11,226 bases of DNA from Micromonosporaceae bacterium. Lineage in GTDB: Bacteria; Actinomycetota; Actinomycetes; Mycobacteriales; Micromonosporaceae. Location of the stretch: contig JADGGF010000095.1 of the NCBI GenBank assembly GCA_019690055.1, positions 1 to 11,226 on the forward strand, written 5' to 3'. Below, piece by piece: positions 6,276-11,226 of this stretch. Position 1 is the stretch's first letter. The number at the start of each line of letters is the position of its first letter. The position numbers were made by a program, and so were the translations under genes. Under the pieces are notes generated by a model. That model saw nothing but the letters and a program-made list of their open reading frames with translations. It did no database searches and was not told where the DNA came from.

Positions 6276-7010
6276 ATGACGTTGGCGGTGGTGAGTGGCG
6301 GCGGCACCGGGATCGGTGCGGCGACCGCCCGTGGTTTGCTGTCGGACGGGTACGACGTGGTGATCATCGGCCGGCGGGCGGAGGTGTTGGCCGCCACCGC
6401 CGCCCGGCTGGGTGAGCAGACGGGGCGCCCCGGGGCCATCCGGACGGTGGTGGCCGACCTGCGGCGGCCGGACGAGGTCGCCCGGGCGGTCAGTGAGCTC
6501 GGCGAGGGTGACGTCGATGTGCTCGTGAACAACGCGGGCGCCTTCGTCTCCCGAACCGGCCCGAGTCTGTCCGATGTGGATGCGTACTGGCGGGCCAGCC
6601 TCGACGTCAATGTCATGACGGCGGTGCTGCTGACGGAGGCACTGCTCGACCGGCTCACCCGACCCGGTGGCACGCTCGTCTTCATCAGCTCGATCGCCGC
6701 GCAACGGGGCGGGGCCGGGGCCTACTCGGCCGCGAAGGCCGCGCTGCACGGCTGGGCGTACGACCTGGCGGCGGAGTTGGGGCCCGCCGGCGTGACCGTC
6801 AACGTGGTGTCCCCGGGGTACGTCGAGGGAACCGAGTTTTTCGCTGGACGGATGACCCCCGAGGGCCACGCGGCGCGAGTCGCCCGGACGATGGTCGGCC
6901 GCGCCGGGACGCCCGACGAGATCGCCGACGCAATCCGCTACCTGACCCGGGCCCGGTACGTGACCGGCCAGATCATCGGTGTCAATGGCGGCGCGGTGCT
7001 CGGCCGCTGA
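6276..7010 (+). CDS. Short-chain dehydrogenase/reductase (classical SDR)
   Basis: The 244-residue protein has the classical SDR motifs in order: nucleotide-binding SGGGTGIG (7-14), an acidic residue after the strand in VADL (59-62), NNAG (85-88), Asn112, the catalytic Ser in FISSI (Ser138 or Ser139), Tyr150 and Lys154 in YSAAK, and SPGYVEGT (179-186). It ends in the usual YVTGQIIGVNGG strand. The Arg33-Arg34 pair after the second strand (IIGRR) favours NADPH over NADH. The loop between the catalytic Ser and Tyr is one or two residues shorter than usual. The substrate is not predictable; FabG-like ketoreductase or alcohol dehydrogenase are both possible. The start is ATG 6276, just after a TAGGCT box. 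It is divergent from the CGNR regulator and ridA-like genes and likely shares their control. The ridA-like/SDR pairing hints at a small detoxification or catabolic set. Confidence 0.93.
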   Translation: MTLAVVSGGGTGIGAATARGLLSDGYDVVIIGRRAEVLAATAARLGEQTGRPGAIRTVVADLRRPDEVARAVSELGEGDVDVLVNNAGAFVSRTGPSLSDVDAYWRASLDVNVMTAVLLTEALLDRLTRPGGTLVFISSIAAQRGGAGAYSAAKAALHGWAYDLAAELGPAGVTVNVVSPGYVEGTEFFAGRMTPEGHAARVARTMVGRAGTPDEIADAIRYLTRARYVTGQIIGVNGGAVLGR

Positions 7011-7317
7011 ACCCGCCGGCCGGTCGTCTGTCTCTGCGGTTCGCCGCCGGCCGGACGCGTGACCGTCGGCTGGTCGCGCCGGGTCGCGCATGTGGTGGCG
7101 GCCGTCGTGCCGTTTGCTCAGCCGTTGGGCCAGAGCCCTCGCCGTTCGGGATGGCCGGTTCGCCGTCCACTGTGGTACGGCTGCGGCTGATGCCGCGCGC
7201 TGCGATGCCGAGGCGGCGTGCTGCGCCATACCGGTCGCGGTCGGCGGCGGTGTGTTTCGTTGGCTGGCTACGCTCGGTGAGCCGAGTCCTTGCCCCCCGA
7301 GGCCAGCATTTCGCGTG

Positions 7318-7344
7318 CTTTGCTCTGCTGCGCTATACGCAACA
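7318..7344 (-). repeat. Dispersed 27-bp repeat, copy A (inverted)
   Basis: Read on the minus strand this is TGTTGCGTATAGCGCAGCAG followed by AGCAAAG. It matches copy C (8777-8803) at 26 of 27 positions in the opposite orientation. The core TGCGTATAGCGCA is a small dyad (4-bp arms TGCG/CGCA around TATAG). It lies in non-coding DNA beside the low-GC patch at 7357-7385. Confidence 0.8.
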
Positions 7345-7457
7345 CGTCCTGACCAGGTAAGACTGTCGTACTTAAGAATGTGACCGTCGTGTTGACGGCT
7401 ACTCTCGGTAGTCGGCCGGACCTGTTCGACGGTCCGGCGTGATGCGTAGCGGTTGAC

Positions 7458-7772
7458 GTGCCTGACGTGGCCGGGTTGCGGGTGAGGTGTGCGGGCGGCT
7501 CGGCGCGGCACTGGCACGGTGGGCTGCGGTGCGGACGCGTTGCTCATGCCGAACTCCTCGCGGCCCAGCCCGCCTCGGCCGTGCTGCGGTCGGCCGCCGA
7601 GACCTCCGGTCGCGCTGCCCGGTGTCTCCAACAGCATCAACGGGACCTGCTGTTCGGCCGGGAGCTGGGCCAGGGCAGCCCAGTCGTGTGGAGCGGTCCG
7701 GCAGACGTGGGCCCGGGCGCGCTCAGGTGTTGCGTATGGCGCAGCAGAGCGGGTGGGGCGGCCGCCGGTTGA
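7458..7772 (+). pseudogene. Possible relic coding segment upstream of the XRE gene
   Basis: From GTG 7458 this frame encodes a stretch that looks protein-like between about 7545 and 7725, for example HAELLAAQPASAVLRSAAET, FGRELGQGSPVVWSG and PADVGPG. In that part about four of five codons end in G or C, as in real genes here. The flanks (CCVWRSRAGGAAAG at the end) do not look like protein and coincide with repeat copy B starting at 7728. I do not recognise the family. It may be the remains of a gene cut by the repeat, or chance. No Shine-Dalgarno supports the GTG. Confidence 0.2.
7728..7750 (+). repeat. Dispersed repeat, copy B (23 bp, shorter)
   Basis: TGTTGCGTATGGCGCAGCAG followed by AGC matches copy A (reverse complement) at 22 of 23 positions; the AAAG end is lost (GGGT instead). 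It is in the same orientation as copy C, so B and C flank the XRE gene as direct repeats about 1 kb apart. Confidence 0.75.
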
Positions 7773-7881
7773 CGGAACCGTTACTTGCGACCCGGTACCG
7801 CGCCGGACAAGGCGCATCGGTATGCGCGGGGACTCAGCGGGGGCCGCTTCGCCGTGGTCGCGCGAGGCGGAGGAAAGGGAG

Positions 7882-8655
7882 ATGTCGCTGCCCAAGGTGG
7901 GGCGCTACCCGGTCGGGGGTCTGGTGCGCCGGGCCCGCCGAATCGCCGACCTCAGCCAGCGGGAGCTGGCCAAGCGTACCGGGCTGTCACCGTCTACTGT
8001 GGCCAGAATCGAGACCGGGGCGATCACGCCGTCGCTGGCGGTGATGCAGCGCATCCTCGAGACGGCCGGGCTGTTCCTGGTGGTCGTCGACCGCGACGGC
8101 CACGTCGTGCAGCCGATGCGCGACGTGGCCGACATCCACGACGGCGTGGACCGTCGATACCCGTCGCACCTGGACACGATCCTGGACCCTCGCCTGGGCG
8201 AGTGGTGGGCCGACCAGTACGGCCTGGCCCGCCCACCCGAGACGTTCTACCGCGACCGCAAGCGCCGGGACGCGCTCCGGGCGCTGTCCCAGTGGGAAGT
8301 CCGGGTGAAGCTCTACCGTGGCGTACCGCCCCCGCCGGATCCGGACGCCCACGACCGTCGCCTGGCCGCCATTCGCGAGGCCATGCGGCCGCGGTATGTG
8401 CCGCCTCCCTTTCCCACCGAGGAAATTGAGGTGGATGAGTGGGATCGGTTCTGTGCACACCGGACGCTCCTGGCGAGGAGGCGGCTGGGCCATAGAAACG
8501 GCTCAAGGACCCGCGTCGTCGTGGCATCTGGCGTCGTGCGGCGGCCATGGGCGGGGCCATGCGGCGTCCGGGCGGCCCTCTCACAACGAATTCGGCGTGG
8601 GCGAATGGGATCTGGTGCTGTCCACGCTGGACGCTCCCGGCGGAGAGGCGGCTGA
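7882..8655 (+). CDS. XRE-family helix-turn-helix regulator, C-terminus probably frameshifted
   Basis: From ATG 7882, preceded by AGGA at 7871-7874 (7-nt spacing), the protein begins MSLPKVGRYPVGGLVRRARR and has an XRE-type HTH at about 13-67 (DLSQRELAKRTGLSPSTVAR, then IETGAITPSLAVMQRIL). A conserved-looking segment follows: FLVVVDRDGHVVQPM, RRYPSHLDTILDP, GEWWADQYGLARPPETFYRD and WEVRVKLYRGVPPPPDP. This layout, without a catalytic domain, resembles roughly 200-residue XRE proteins of actinomycetes. The open frame runs to 257 residues, but after Asp188 the sequence turns Arg-rich and unlike protein. Comparison with the downstream partial duplicate indicates loss of one base after 8446; restoring it would give DEWDLVLCTPDAPGEEAAGP and a TAG stop at 8493-8495, for a 204-residue protein. 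The HTH part is intact, so it may still function. The upstream extension of the frame to 7489 is not protein-like and was excluded. Target genes are unknown. Confidence 0.82.
   Translation: MSLPKVGRYPVGGLVRRARRIADLSQRELAKRTGLSPSTVARIETGAITPSLAVMQRILETAGLFLVVVDRDGHVVQPMRDVADIHDGVDRRYPSHLDTILDPRLGEWWADQYGLARPPETFYRDRKRRDALRALSQWEVRVKLYRGVPPPPDPDAHDRRLAAIREAMRPRYVPPPFPTEEIEVDEWDRFCAHRTLLARRRLGHRNGSRTRVVVASGVVRRPWAGPCGVRAALSQRIRRGRMGSGAVHAGRSRRRGG
8356..8526 (+). repeat. Tandem duplication, upstream unit (3' end of XRE gene)
   Basis: This unit covers the last part of the XRE coding region and about 30 bp after its inferred original stop (TAG 8493-8495). It aligns with 8532-8691. The segment 8441-8526 matches 8607-8691 at roughly 80% by hand alignment, and 8356-8390 matches 8532-8566 at about 77%. 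Relative to the downstream unit it lacks one base after GGGATC (8441-8446), which shifts the XRE frame. Confidence 0.75.
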
Positions 8656-8691
8656 GTCGTAGGAGCGGCCCGAGGACCGCGTCGTCGCGGC
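8532..8691 (+). repeat. Tandem duplication, downstream unit (decayed XRE 3'-end copy)
   Basis: It abuts the upstream unit with only 5 bp between. In one frame it encodes HNEFGVGEWDLVLSTLDAP (from 8582) and ends GGEAAES with TAG at 8660-8662, matching the inferred original XRE terminus EVDEWDLVLCTPDAP. A net loss of 10 bp in the middle means the unit is not open throughout in one frame. It has no start codon or ribosome-binding site of its own, so it looks like a non-expressed gene fragment. Confidence 0.72.
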
Positions 8692-8776
8692 CGCCGCCGA
8701 TCATTGTCGGCTACGAAGAGTAGTCGGGATAGGACATCAATTGTTGTCGAGGCCTGCATATCGCTTGGTCCTGGGC

Positions 8777-8803
8777 TGTTGCGTATAGGGCAGCAGAGCA
8801 AAG
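8777..8803 (+). repeat. Dispersed 27-bp repeat, copy C
   Basis: TGTTGCGTATAGGGCAGCAG followed by AGCAAAG matches copy A at 26 of 27 positions in inverted orientation. A short TGGTC match (8767-8771 here) lies about 6 nt before the repeat in both A and C, suggesting the unit may be slightly longer than the 27-bp core. Confidence 0.8.
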
Positions 8804-8877
8804 GCGGTCAACTGGTCGGGCTGGGGTGGGCGGAGGGCGCTCACCGAGCGTGACCGCCGCGAGTGTGCGAGCAAAGA

Positions 8878-8938
8878 CCTCTGCTTGTGCGCGGACGGGG
8901 GCGTCTGATCACGGGCGAGGGCCTCTGCTTGTGCGCGG
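8878..8938. repeat. Imperfect tandem repeat, period 44 bp
   Basis: CCTCTGCTTGTGCGCGG occurs exactly at 8878-8894 and 8922-8938. The following bases are also similar (ACGGGGGCGTCTGATCA versus GCAGGGCGTCCGGTCAG). The second copy's similarity runs into the stop codon of the DUF1116 gene. A duplication of the gene's 3' flank is the simplest reading. Confidence 0.7.
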
Positions 8939-8951
8939 GCAGGGCGTCCGG

Positions 8952-10394
8952 TCAGGCCGGTGCGGGGACGTCCGAGTGGGCGCGGGCGGCGAGTGCCTCG
9001 AGGGCCGACGTGAAGCACTCCATCGGTGGGGTGACGAGGCCGGCCCCGACCTGACCGGTGCCGGCGACGCGGCCGGCGATGCCGGTGTTGATCTGCGGCA
9101 GGATGCCGGTGCGCACCACCCGGGTCACATCGATACCCGTCGGCACGCCGCGGAAGTCGAGGACCGGCACGGCGTACGCCGGGTTCTCGGCGAGGGTGAT
9201 CTCGTACATGCGCTGCGTCGTCAGCAGGGCGTCGCGCACGGTGCCGCCGACGAAGCGGACGATCGCCGGCGCTCCGGCCATCACGAAGCCGCCGAGCCCG
9301 ACGGTCTCGGTGATCGCGGAGTCGCCGATGTCGGGGTTGGCGTCGGCCGGTCCGTACGACCCCAGGTACAGGCCGTCGACCACGCCGGCCGGTCCGGTGA
9401 ACCACGCCGACCCGGTGCCGGCCGTCTGAATGCCGAACTCCGTGCCGTTGCGGGCCATCACCGTGACCACAGTGGACCCGGGGATGTCGGCGGCGGCCAT
9501 GCTCTGCAGCTTGGCGGCGGCCATCACCAGGTTCAGGAAGAAGTGGTCGTTGCCACCGATGAACCGCGCCACCCGGGCCACCTCGGACGCGGCCAGCCCG
9601 GACTCGACCAGCGACGGCAGAAGGTCGCGCAACAGCATGAGCGTGCCGGCCCGGTTGCGGTTGTGCCCCTCGTCGCCCATCTGCACCATCTGGCCGATCA
9701 GCGCCTTGACATCGACCGGGCCCGCGGCCCGCACCGCGGCAGCCAGCGCCGGGCCGAGCACCGCACCCATCCATCTCAGTCGCTCGATCACCTCCGGGCC
9801 GTACGCCCCGTAGCGCAGGACCCGGCCCAGCCCCTCGTTCAGCGTGCACCAGCTCGTGGTCTGGTGGGTCTCGTCGCGCAGCACCCATGCCCACATCGAC
9901 GGCGAGACGACCCCGGCCATGGGGCCGACCCCGCCCCGCTCGTGGCACGGCACCAGCTCGATCGGCGCCCCGCTGTCGAGGCGGCCCGCGGCCAACTGCT
10001 GTTCGGCGTGCTCGGGCGTGGTGGCCAGTCCTTCCAGCAGCATCGCCCCGATGAGAGCCCCGCGCATCGGACCGCTCGCCGCCTCCCACGCAAGCGGCGG
10101 TCCGGCGTGACAGAACTGGCCCGGCTCCAGACCGATCAGCTCCCCGGCCGGTCGGACGTCCACCAGGGACGCCCCCGCCGCGAGCATGCGGGACACGGCT
10201 CGCGCGTTCGCCTCGGCTCGGCGGGGATCGGCCGCGATCCGGGCCAGCGCCGCCTCGGTGCCCGCGGGTGGGGGCCGCCAGTCGACGCTCACCTGCGGCA
10301 CGGCCTGGGCCGCCAGGGCATCGGCCAGCACCGACGCCCCGACCGTCACCACCGCGGGCGGCTCCGCCAGCAGCCCGCGCAGCGGCCGGGTCAC
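8952..10394 (-). CDS. DUF1116 protein (YlbE/YahG/AllG family), predicted oxamate carbamoyltransferase subunit
   Basis: The 480-residue protein matches the DUF1116 family along its length. It has an N-terminal PPAVVTVGASVLADALAAQ and VSVDWRPPPAGT (12-46), then PIELVPCHERGGVGPMAGVV (144-163), the conserved MGDEGHNRNRAGT (239-251), GGNDHFFLN (280-288), ARNGTEFGIQ (314-323) and NTGIAGRVAGTGQVGAG (436-452). In E. coli the relatives FdrA, YlbE and YlbF (AllF, AllG, AllH) together form oxamate carbamoyltransferase, which yields carbamoyl phosphate from oxalurate in anaerobic allantoin use. The GTG start at 10394 overlaps the TGA of the FdrA gene as GTGA, so the pair is translationally coupled. No DUF2877 (YlbF/AllH) gene follows, so a third subunit, if present, must be outside the window. 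The exact substrate in an actinomycete is inferred and may differ. Confidence 0.93.
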   Translation of the reverse strand: MTRPLRGLLAEPPAVVTVGASVLADALAAQAVPQVSVDWRPPPAGTEAALARIAADPRRAEANARAVSRMLAAGASLVDVRPAGELIGLEPGQFCHAGPPLAWEAASGPMRGALIGAMLLEGLATTPEHAEQQLAAGRLDSGAPIELVPCHERGGVGPMAGVVSPSMWAWVLRDETHQTTSWCTLNEGLGRVLRYGAYGPEVIERLRWMGAVLGPALAAAVRAAGPVDVKALIGQMVQMGDEGHNRNRAGTLMLLRDLLPSLVESGLAASEVARVARFIGGNDHFFLNLVMAAAKLQSMAAADIPGSTVVTVMARNGTEFGIQTAGTGSAWFTGPAGVVDGLYLGSYGPADANPDIGDSAITETVGLGGFVMAGAPAIVRFVGGTVRDALLTTQRMYEITLAENPAYAVPVLDFRGVPTGIDVTRVVRTGILPQINTGIAGRVAGTGQVGAGLVTPPMECFTSALEALAARAHSDVPAPA

Positions 10395-11226
10395 GAGCCA
10401 CCCCGGGCAAGACTGGCCGCAAGCCGGGCGGCCTCGGCGTTGGACAGGTGCACGCTCGCCCCCGCCTCGGCCAGGGCAGTGGCCTGACGGCCGAGCCCCT
10501 GCGGGTCGTCCGGCGTGCCGACCAGGCTCACCACAATGGACAGTGGCTCCGGCCGGCGCCGGGCCTGGGCGATCGCCGGGGCCAGCGCCGACGCCGGATC
10601 GGGATGCGCCCCGTGGCCGAGCACCACGTCGAGCAGGATCACCGAGACCTCCGGGCGGGCGGCCGAGGCGGCCAGCACCGGCAGGCGGGCGGCCGGGTCG
10701 AGCATCGGGTGGGGACGGCCGGCCGTGAACTCGTCGGCGCCGAGGTCGAGCATGACGTGACCGTCCCGCCCCGGCCCGACCGTCCGCTCGGGACGCAGCG
10801 GGACGTTCGACCGCACGTCACCGAGGATCGGTGCGGCCACCGCCTGGGCCTCGACGCAGAGCGTCCCGCCGCCGAACAGGCCGTGCAGCCAGCCGGGGCG
10901 TCCGGACCCGCTCACTGACCCGCTCGCCGCGGGAGGCCAGGACGGCCAGGCGGGTACGGCCACGCCCAGCCGGCCCAGCACCGTCGCCGCGACCGTGGTC
11001 AGGTCGGGGCCGTCCTCGCCGAGGAGAGCGACGACCACGGGCGTGGCCAGCCGCGACACGTGCTCGCGCACCGCCGCCGCGACCGTGGGTGACGGCGGCT
11101 TGCTCAGCACCACGATGAGTTCGGTGTCGGGATCGGCGTCGAGCGCGTCGAGCGCGGTCAGGGTCGAGCGGCCACCGACCACATCGGACAGATCCCGGCC
11201 ACCCACCCCCAGGCAGTGCGAGATGC
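10391..11226 (-). CDS. fdrA: FdrA-family protein (acyl-CoA-synthetase-like, AllF family), C-terminal part
   Basis: About 277 C-terminal residues are visible and the frame is open to the right edge, so the N-terminus lies outside. The first residues, ISHCLGVGGRDLSDVVGG, match the Gly-rich GVGGRDL loop of the succinyl-CoA-synthetase-alpha-like domain. Next come TELIVVLSKPPSP, then LHGLFGGGTLCVEAQAVA in the ligase-CoA-like domain, GHVMLDLGADEFTAGRPHPM and VSVILLDVVLGHGAHPDPAS, all typical of FdrA. The E. coli relative is AllF, a subunit of oxamate carbamoyltransferase. It lies upstream of the DUF1116 gene in the same order as E. coli fdrA-ylbE, with a 4-bp overlap. A GTG at 11206 is only an internal valine, since family-conserved sequence continues before it. 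Confidence 0.93.
   Translation of the reverse strand, partial: ISHCLGVGGRDLSDVVGGRSTLTALDALDADPDTELIVVLSKPPSPTVAAAVREHVSRLATPVVVALLGEDGPDLTTVAATVLGRLGVAVPAWPSWPPAASGSVSGSGRPGWLHGLFGGGTLCVEAQAVAAPILGDVRSNVPLRPERTVGPGRDGHVMLDLGADEFTAGRPHPMLDPAARLPVLAASAARPEVSVILLDVVLGHGAHPDPASALAPAIAQARRRPEPLSIVVSLVGTPDDPQGLGRQATALAEAGASVHLSNAEAARLAASLARGGS

Larger units (their letters stand above)
7011..7881. other. Gene-poor spacer with repeat copies and a possible relic coding segment
   Basis: In these 871 bp no frame on either strand gives a recognisable protein, and the longer open frames lack domain-like sequence. The stretch holds repeat copies A (7318-7344) and B (7728-7750), a less GC-rich patch around 7357-7385, and one segment with coding-like third-position GC (about 7458-7727, plus strand). 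CCGGCCGG occurs at 7016-7023 and 7047-7054 and could pair across a 23-nt loop as a weak terminator after the SDR gene, but there is no U-tract. Just before the XRE gene, CGGTTGACGGAACCG (7766-7780) is a 5-bp-arm inverted repeat that could be an operator. A promoter for the XRE gene was not identified with confidence. Confidence 0.5.
8692..8951. other. Intergenic stretch between the XRE 3' duplicate and the DUF1116 gene
   Basis: About 260 bp without a recognisable gene. It contains a lower-GC part (8700-8765, with CAATTG at 8738-8743), repeat copy C and a 17-bp direct repeat near the end. The XRE gene and the DUF1116 gene are convergent here. No convincing terminator hairpin was found for either. 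Confidence 0.5.

Noticed and set aside
7016..7054. Rho-independent terminator after the SDR gene (CCGGCCGG twice)
   Set aside because: Each half is itself self-complementary, the loop is 23 nt and no U-tract follows; kept only as a weak possibility.
7489..7881. N-terminal extension of the XRE protein to an upstream ATG/GTG
   Set aside because: The extension is not protein-like, it crosses repeat copy B, and ATG 7882 has a good AGGA site and the expected family N-terminus.
6228..7895. 555-codon minus-strand frame spanning the SDR gene and the spacer
   Set aside because: Antisense to the SDR motifs, no recognisable domain, and composition unlike a protein. Its length is explained by the rarity of stop codons in GC-rich DNA.
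7318..8803. A complete transposon with copies A and C as terminal inverted repeats
   Set aside because: No transposase or recombinase lies between them, no target-site duplication was found at the outer ends, and copy B lies inside; the data fit a dispersed repeat family better.
7318..8938. CRISPR array
   Set aside because: The copies are irregularly spaced by hundreds of bases and differ in orientation, and no cas genes are present.
8737..10422. 561-codon minus-strand frame overlapping DUF1116 in another frame
   Set aside because: Arg/Gly-rich frame shadow; the conserved MGDEGHNRNR and GGNDHFF motifs lie in the chosen frame only.
8826..10487. 553-codon open frame on the plus strand opposite DUF1116
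   Set aside because: Low-complexity Arg/His/Gln-rich product; the minus-strand gene has clear family motifs along its whole length.

Overview
The window is very GC-rich DNA with strong G/C bias at third codon positions, GTG starts, 4-bp start/stop overlaps and several start codons placed 6-7 nt after a TANNNT box (predicted leaderless mRNAs). This points to an actinomycete. Gene families such as the short XRE regulator starting MSLPKVGRYPVGGLVRR suggest Micromonosporaceae or a close relative, but that placement is inference from family knowledge.

Layout. (1) 1-1759: the 5' part of arfB (ribosome rescue, minus strand, running off the left edge), then a divergent gene for a CNNM/CorC-type membrane protein with CBS domains. 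(2) 1767-5110: a drug-exporter module. A two-gene ABC operon (permease and ATPase, minus strand) is divergent from a TetR-type regulator. The regulator carries a second, Hin/resolvase-type helix-turn-helix at its C-terminus, and the 93-bp gap between them holds two inverted copies of a CTGACCGNCGGT operator-like sequence. An AT-rich island with an 11-bp direct repeat follows the regulator gene. (3) 5246-7010: a CGNR zinc-finger regulator and a RidA-family protein, translationally coupled on the minus strand, and a divergent short-chain dehydrogenase. The shared promoter region contains a perfect TAACCGGTTA palindrome. (4) 7011-8951: a gene-poor stretch of almost 2 kb. It contains one XRE-type regulator, three copies of a 23-27 bp dispersed repeat, a tandem duplication of the 3' end of the XRE gene with a frameshift in the upstream copy, a possible relic coding segment, and a short tandem repeat. 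(5) 8952-11226: a DUF1116 (YlbE/AllG-like) gene preceded by and overlapping an FdrA (AllF-like) gene that runs off the right edge. In E. coli these families are subunits of oxamate carbamoyltransferase in allantoin catabolism.

How parts may work together. The TetR fusion protein probably represses both itself and the exporter until a ligand is bound. The CGNR protein probably controls its own ridA-like partner and the SDR gene. The FdrA/DUF1116 pair probably forms one enzyme complex. No complete mobile element, CRISPR array, tRNA or rRNA was seen. The most unusual material is the TetR-Hin fusion with its operators, and the repeat-rich region around the XRE gene.
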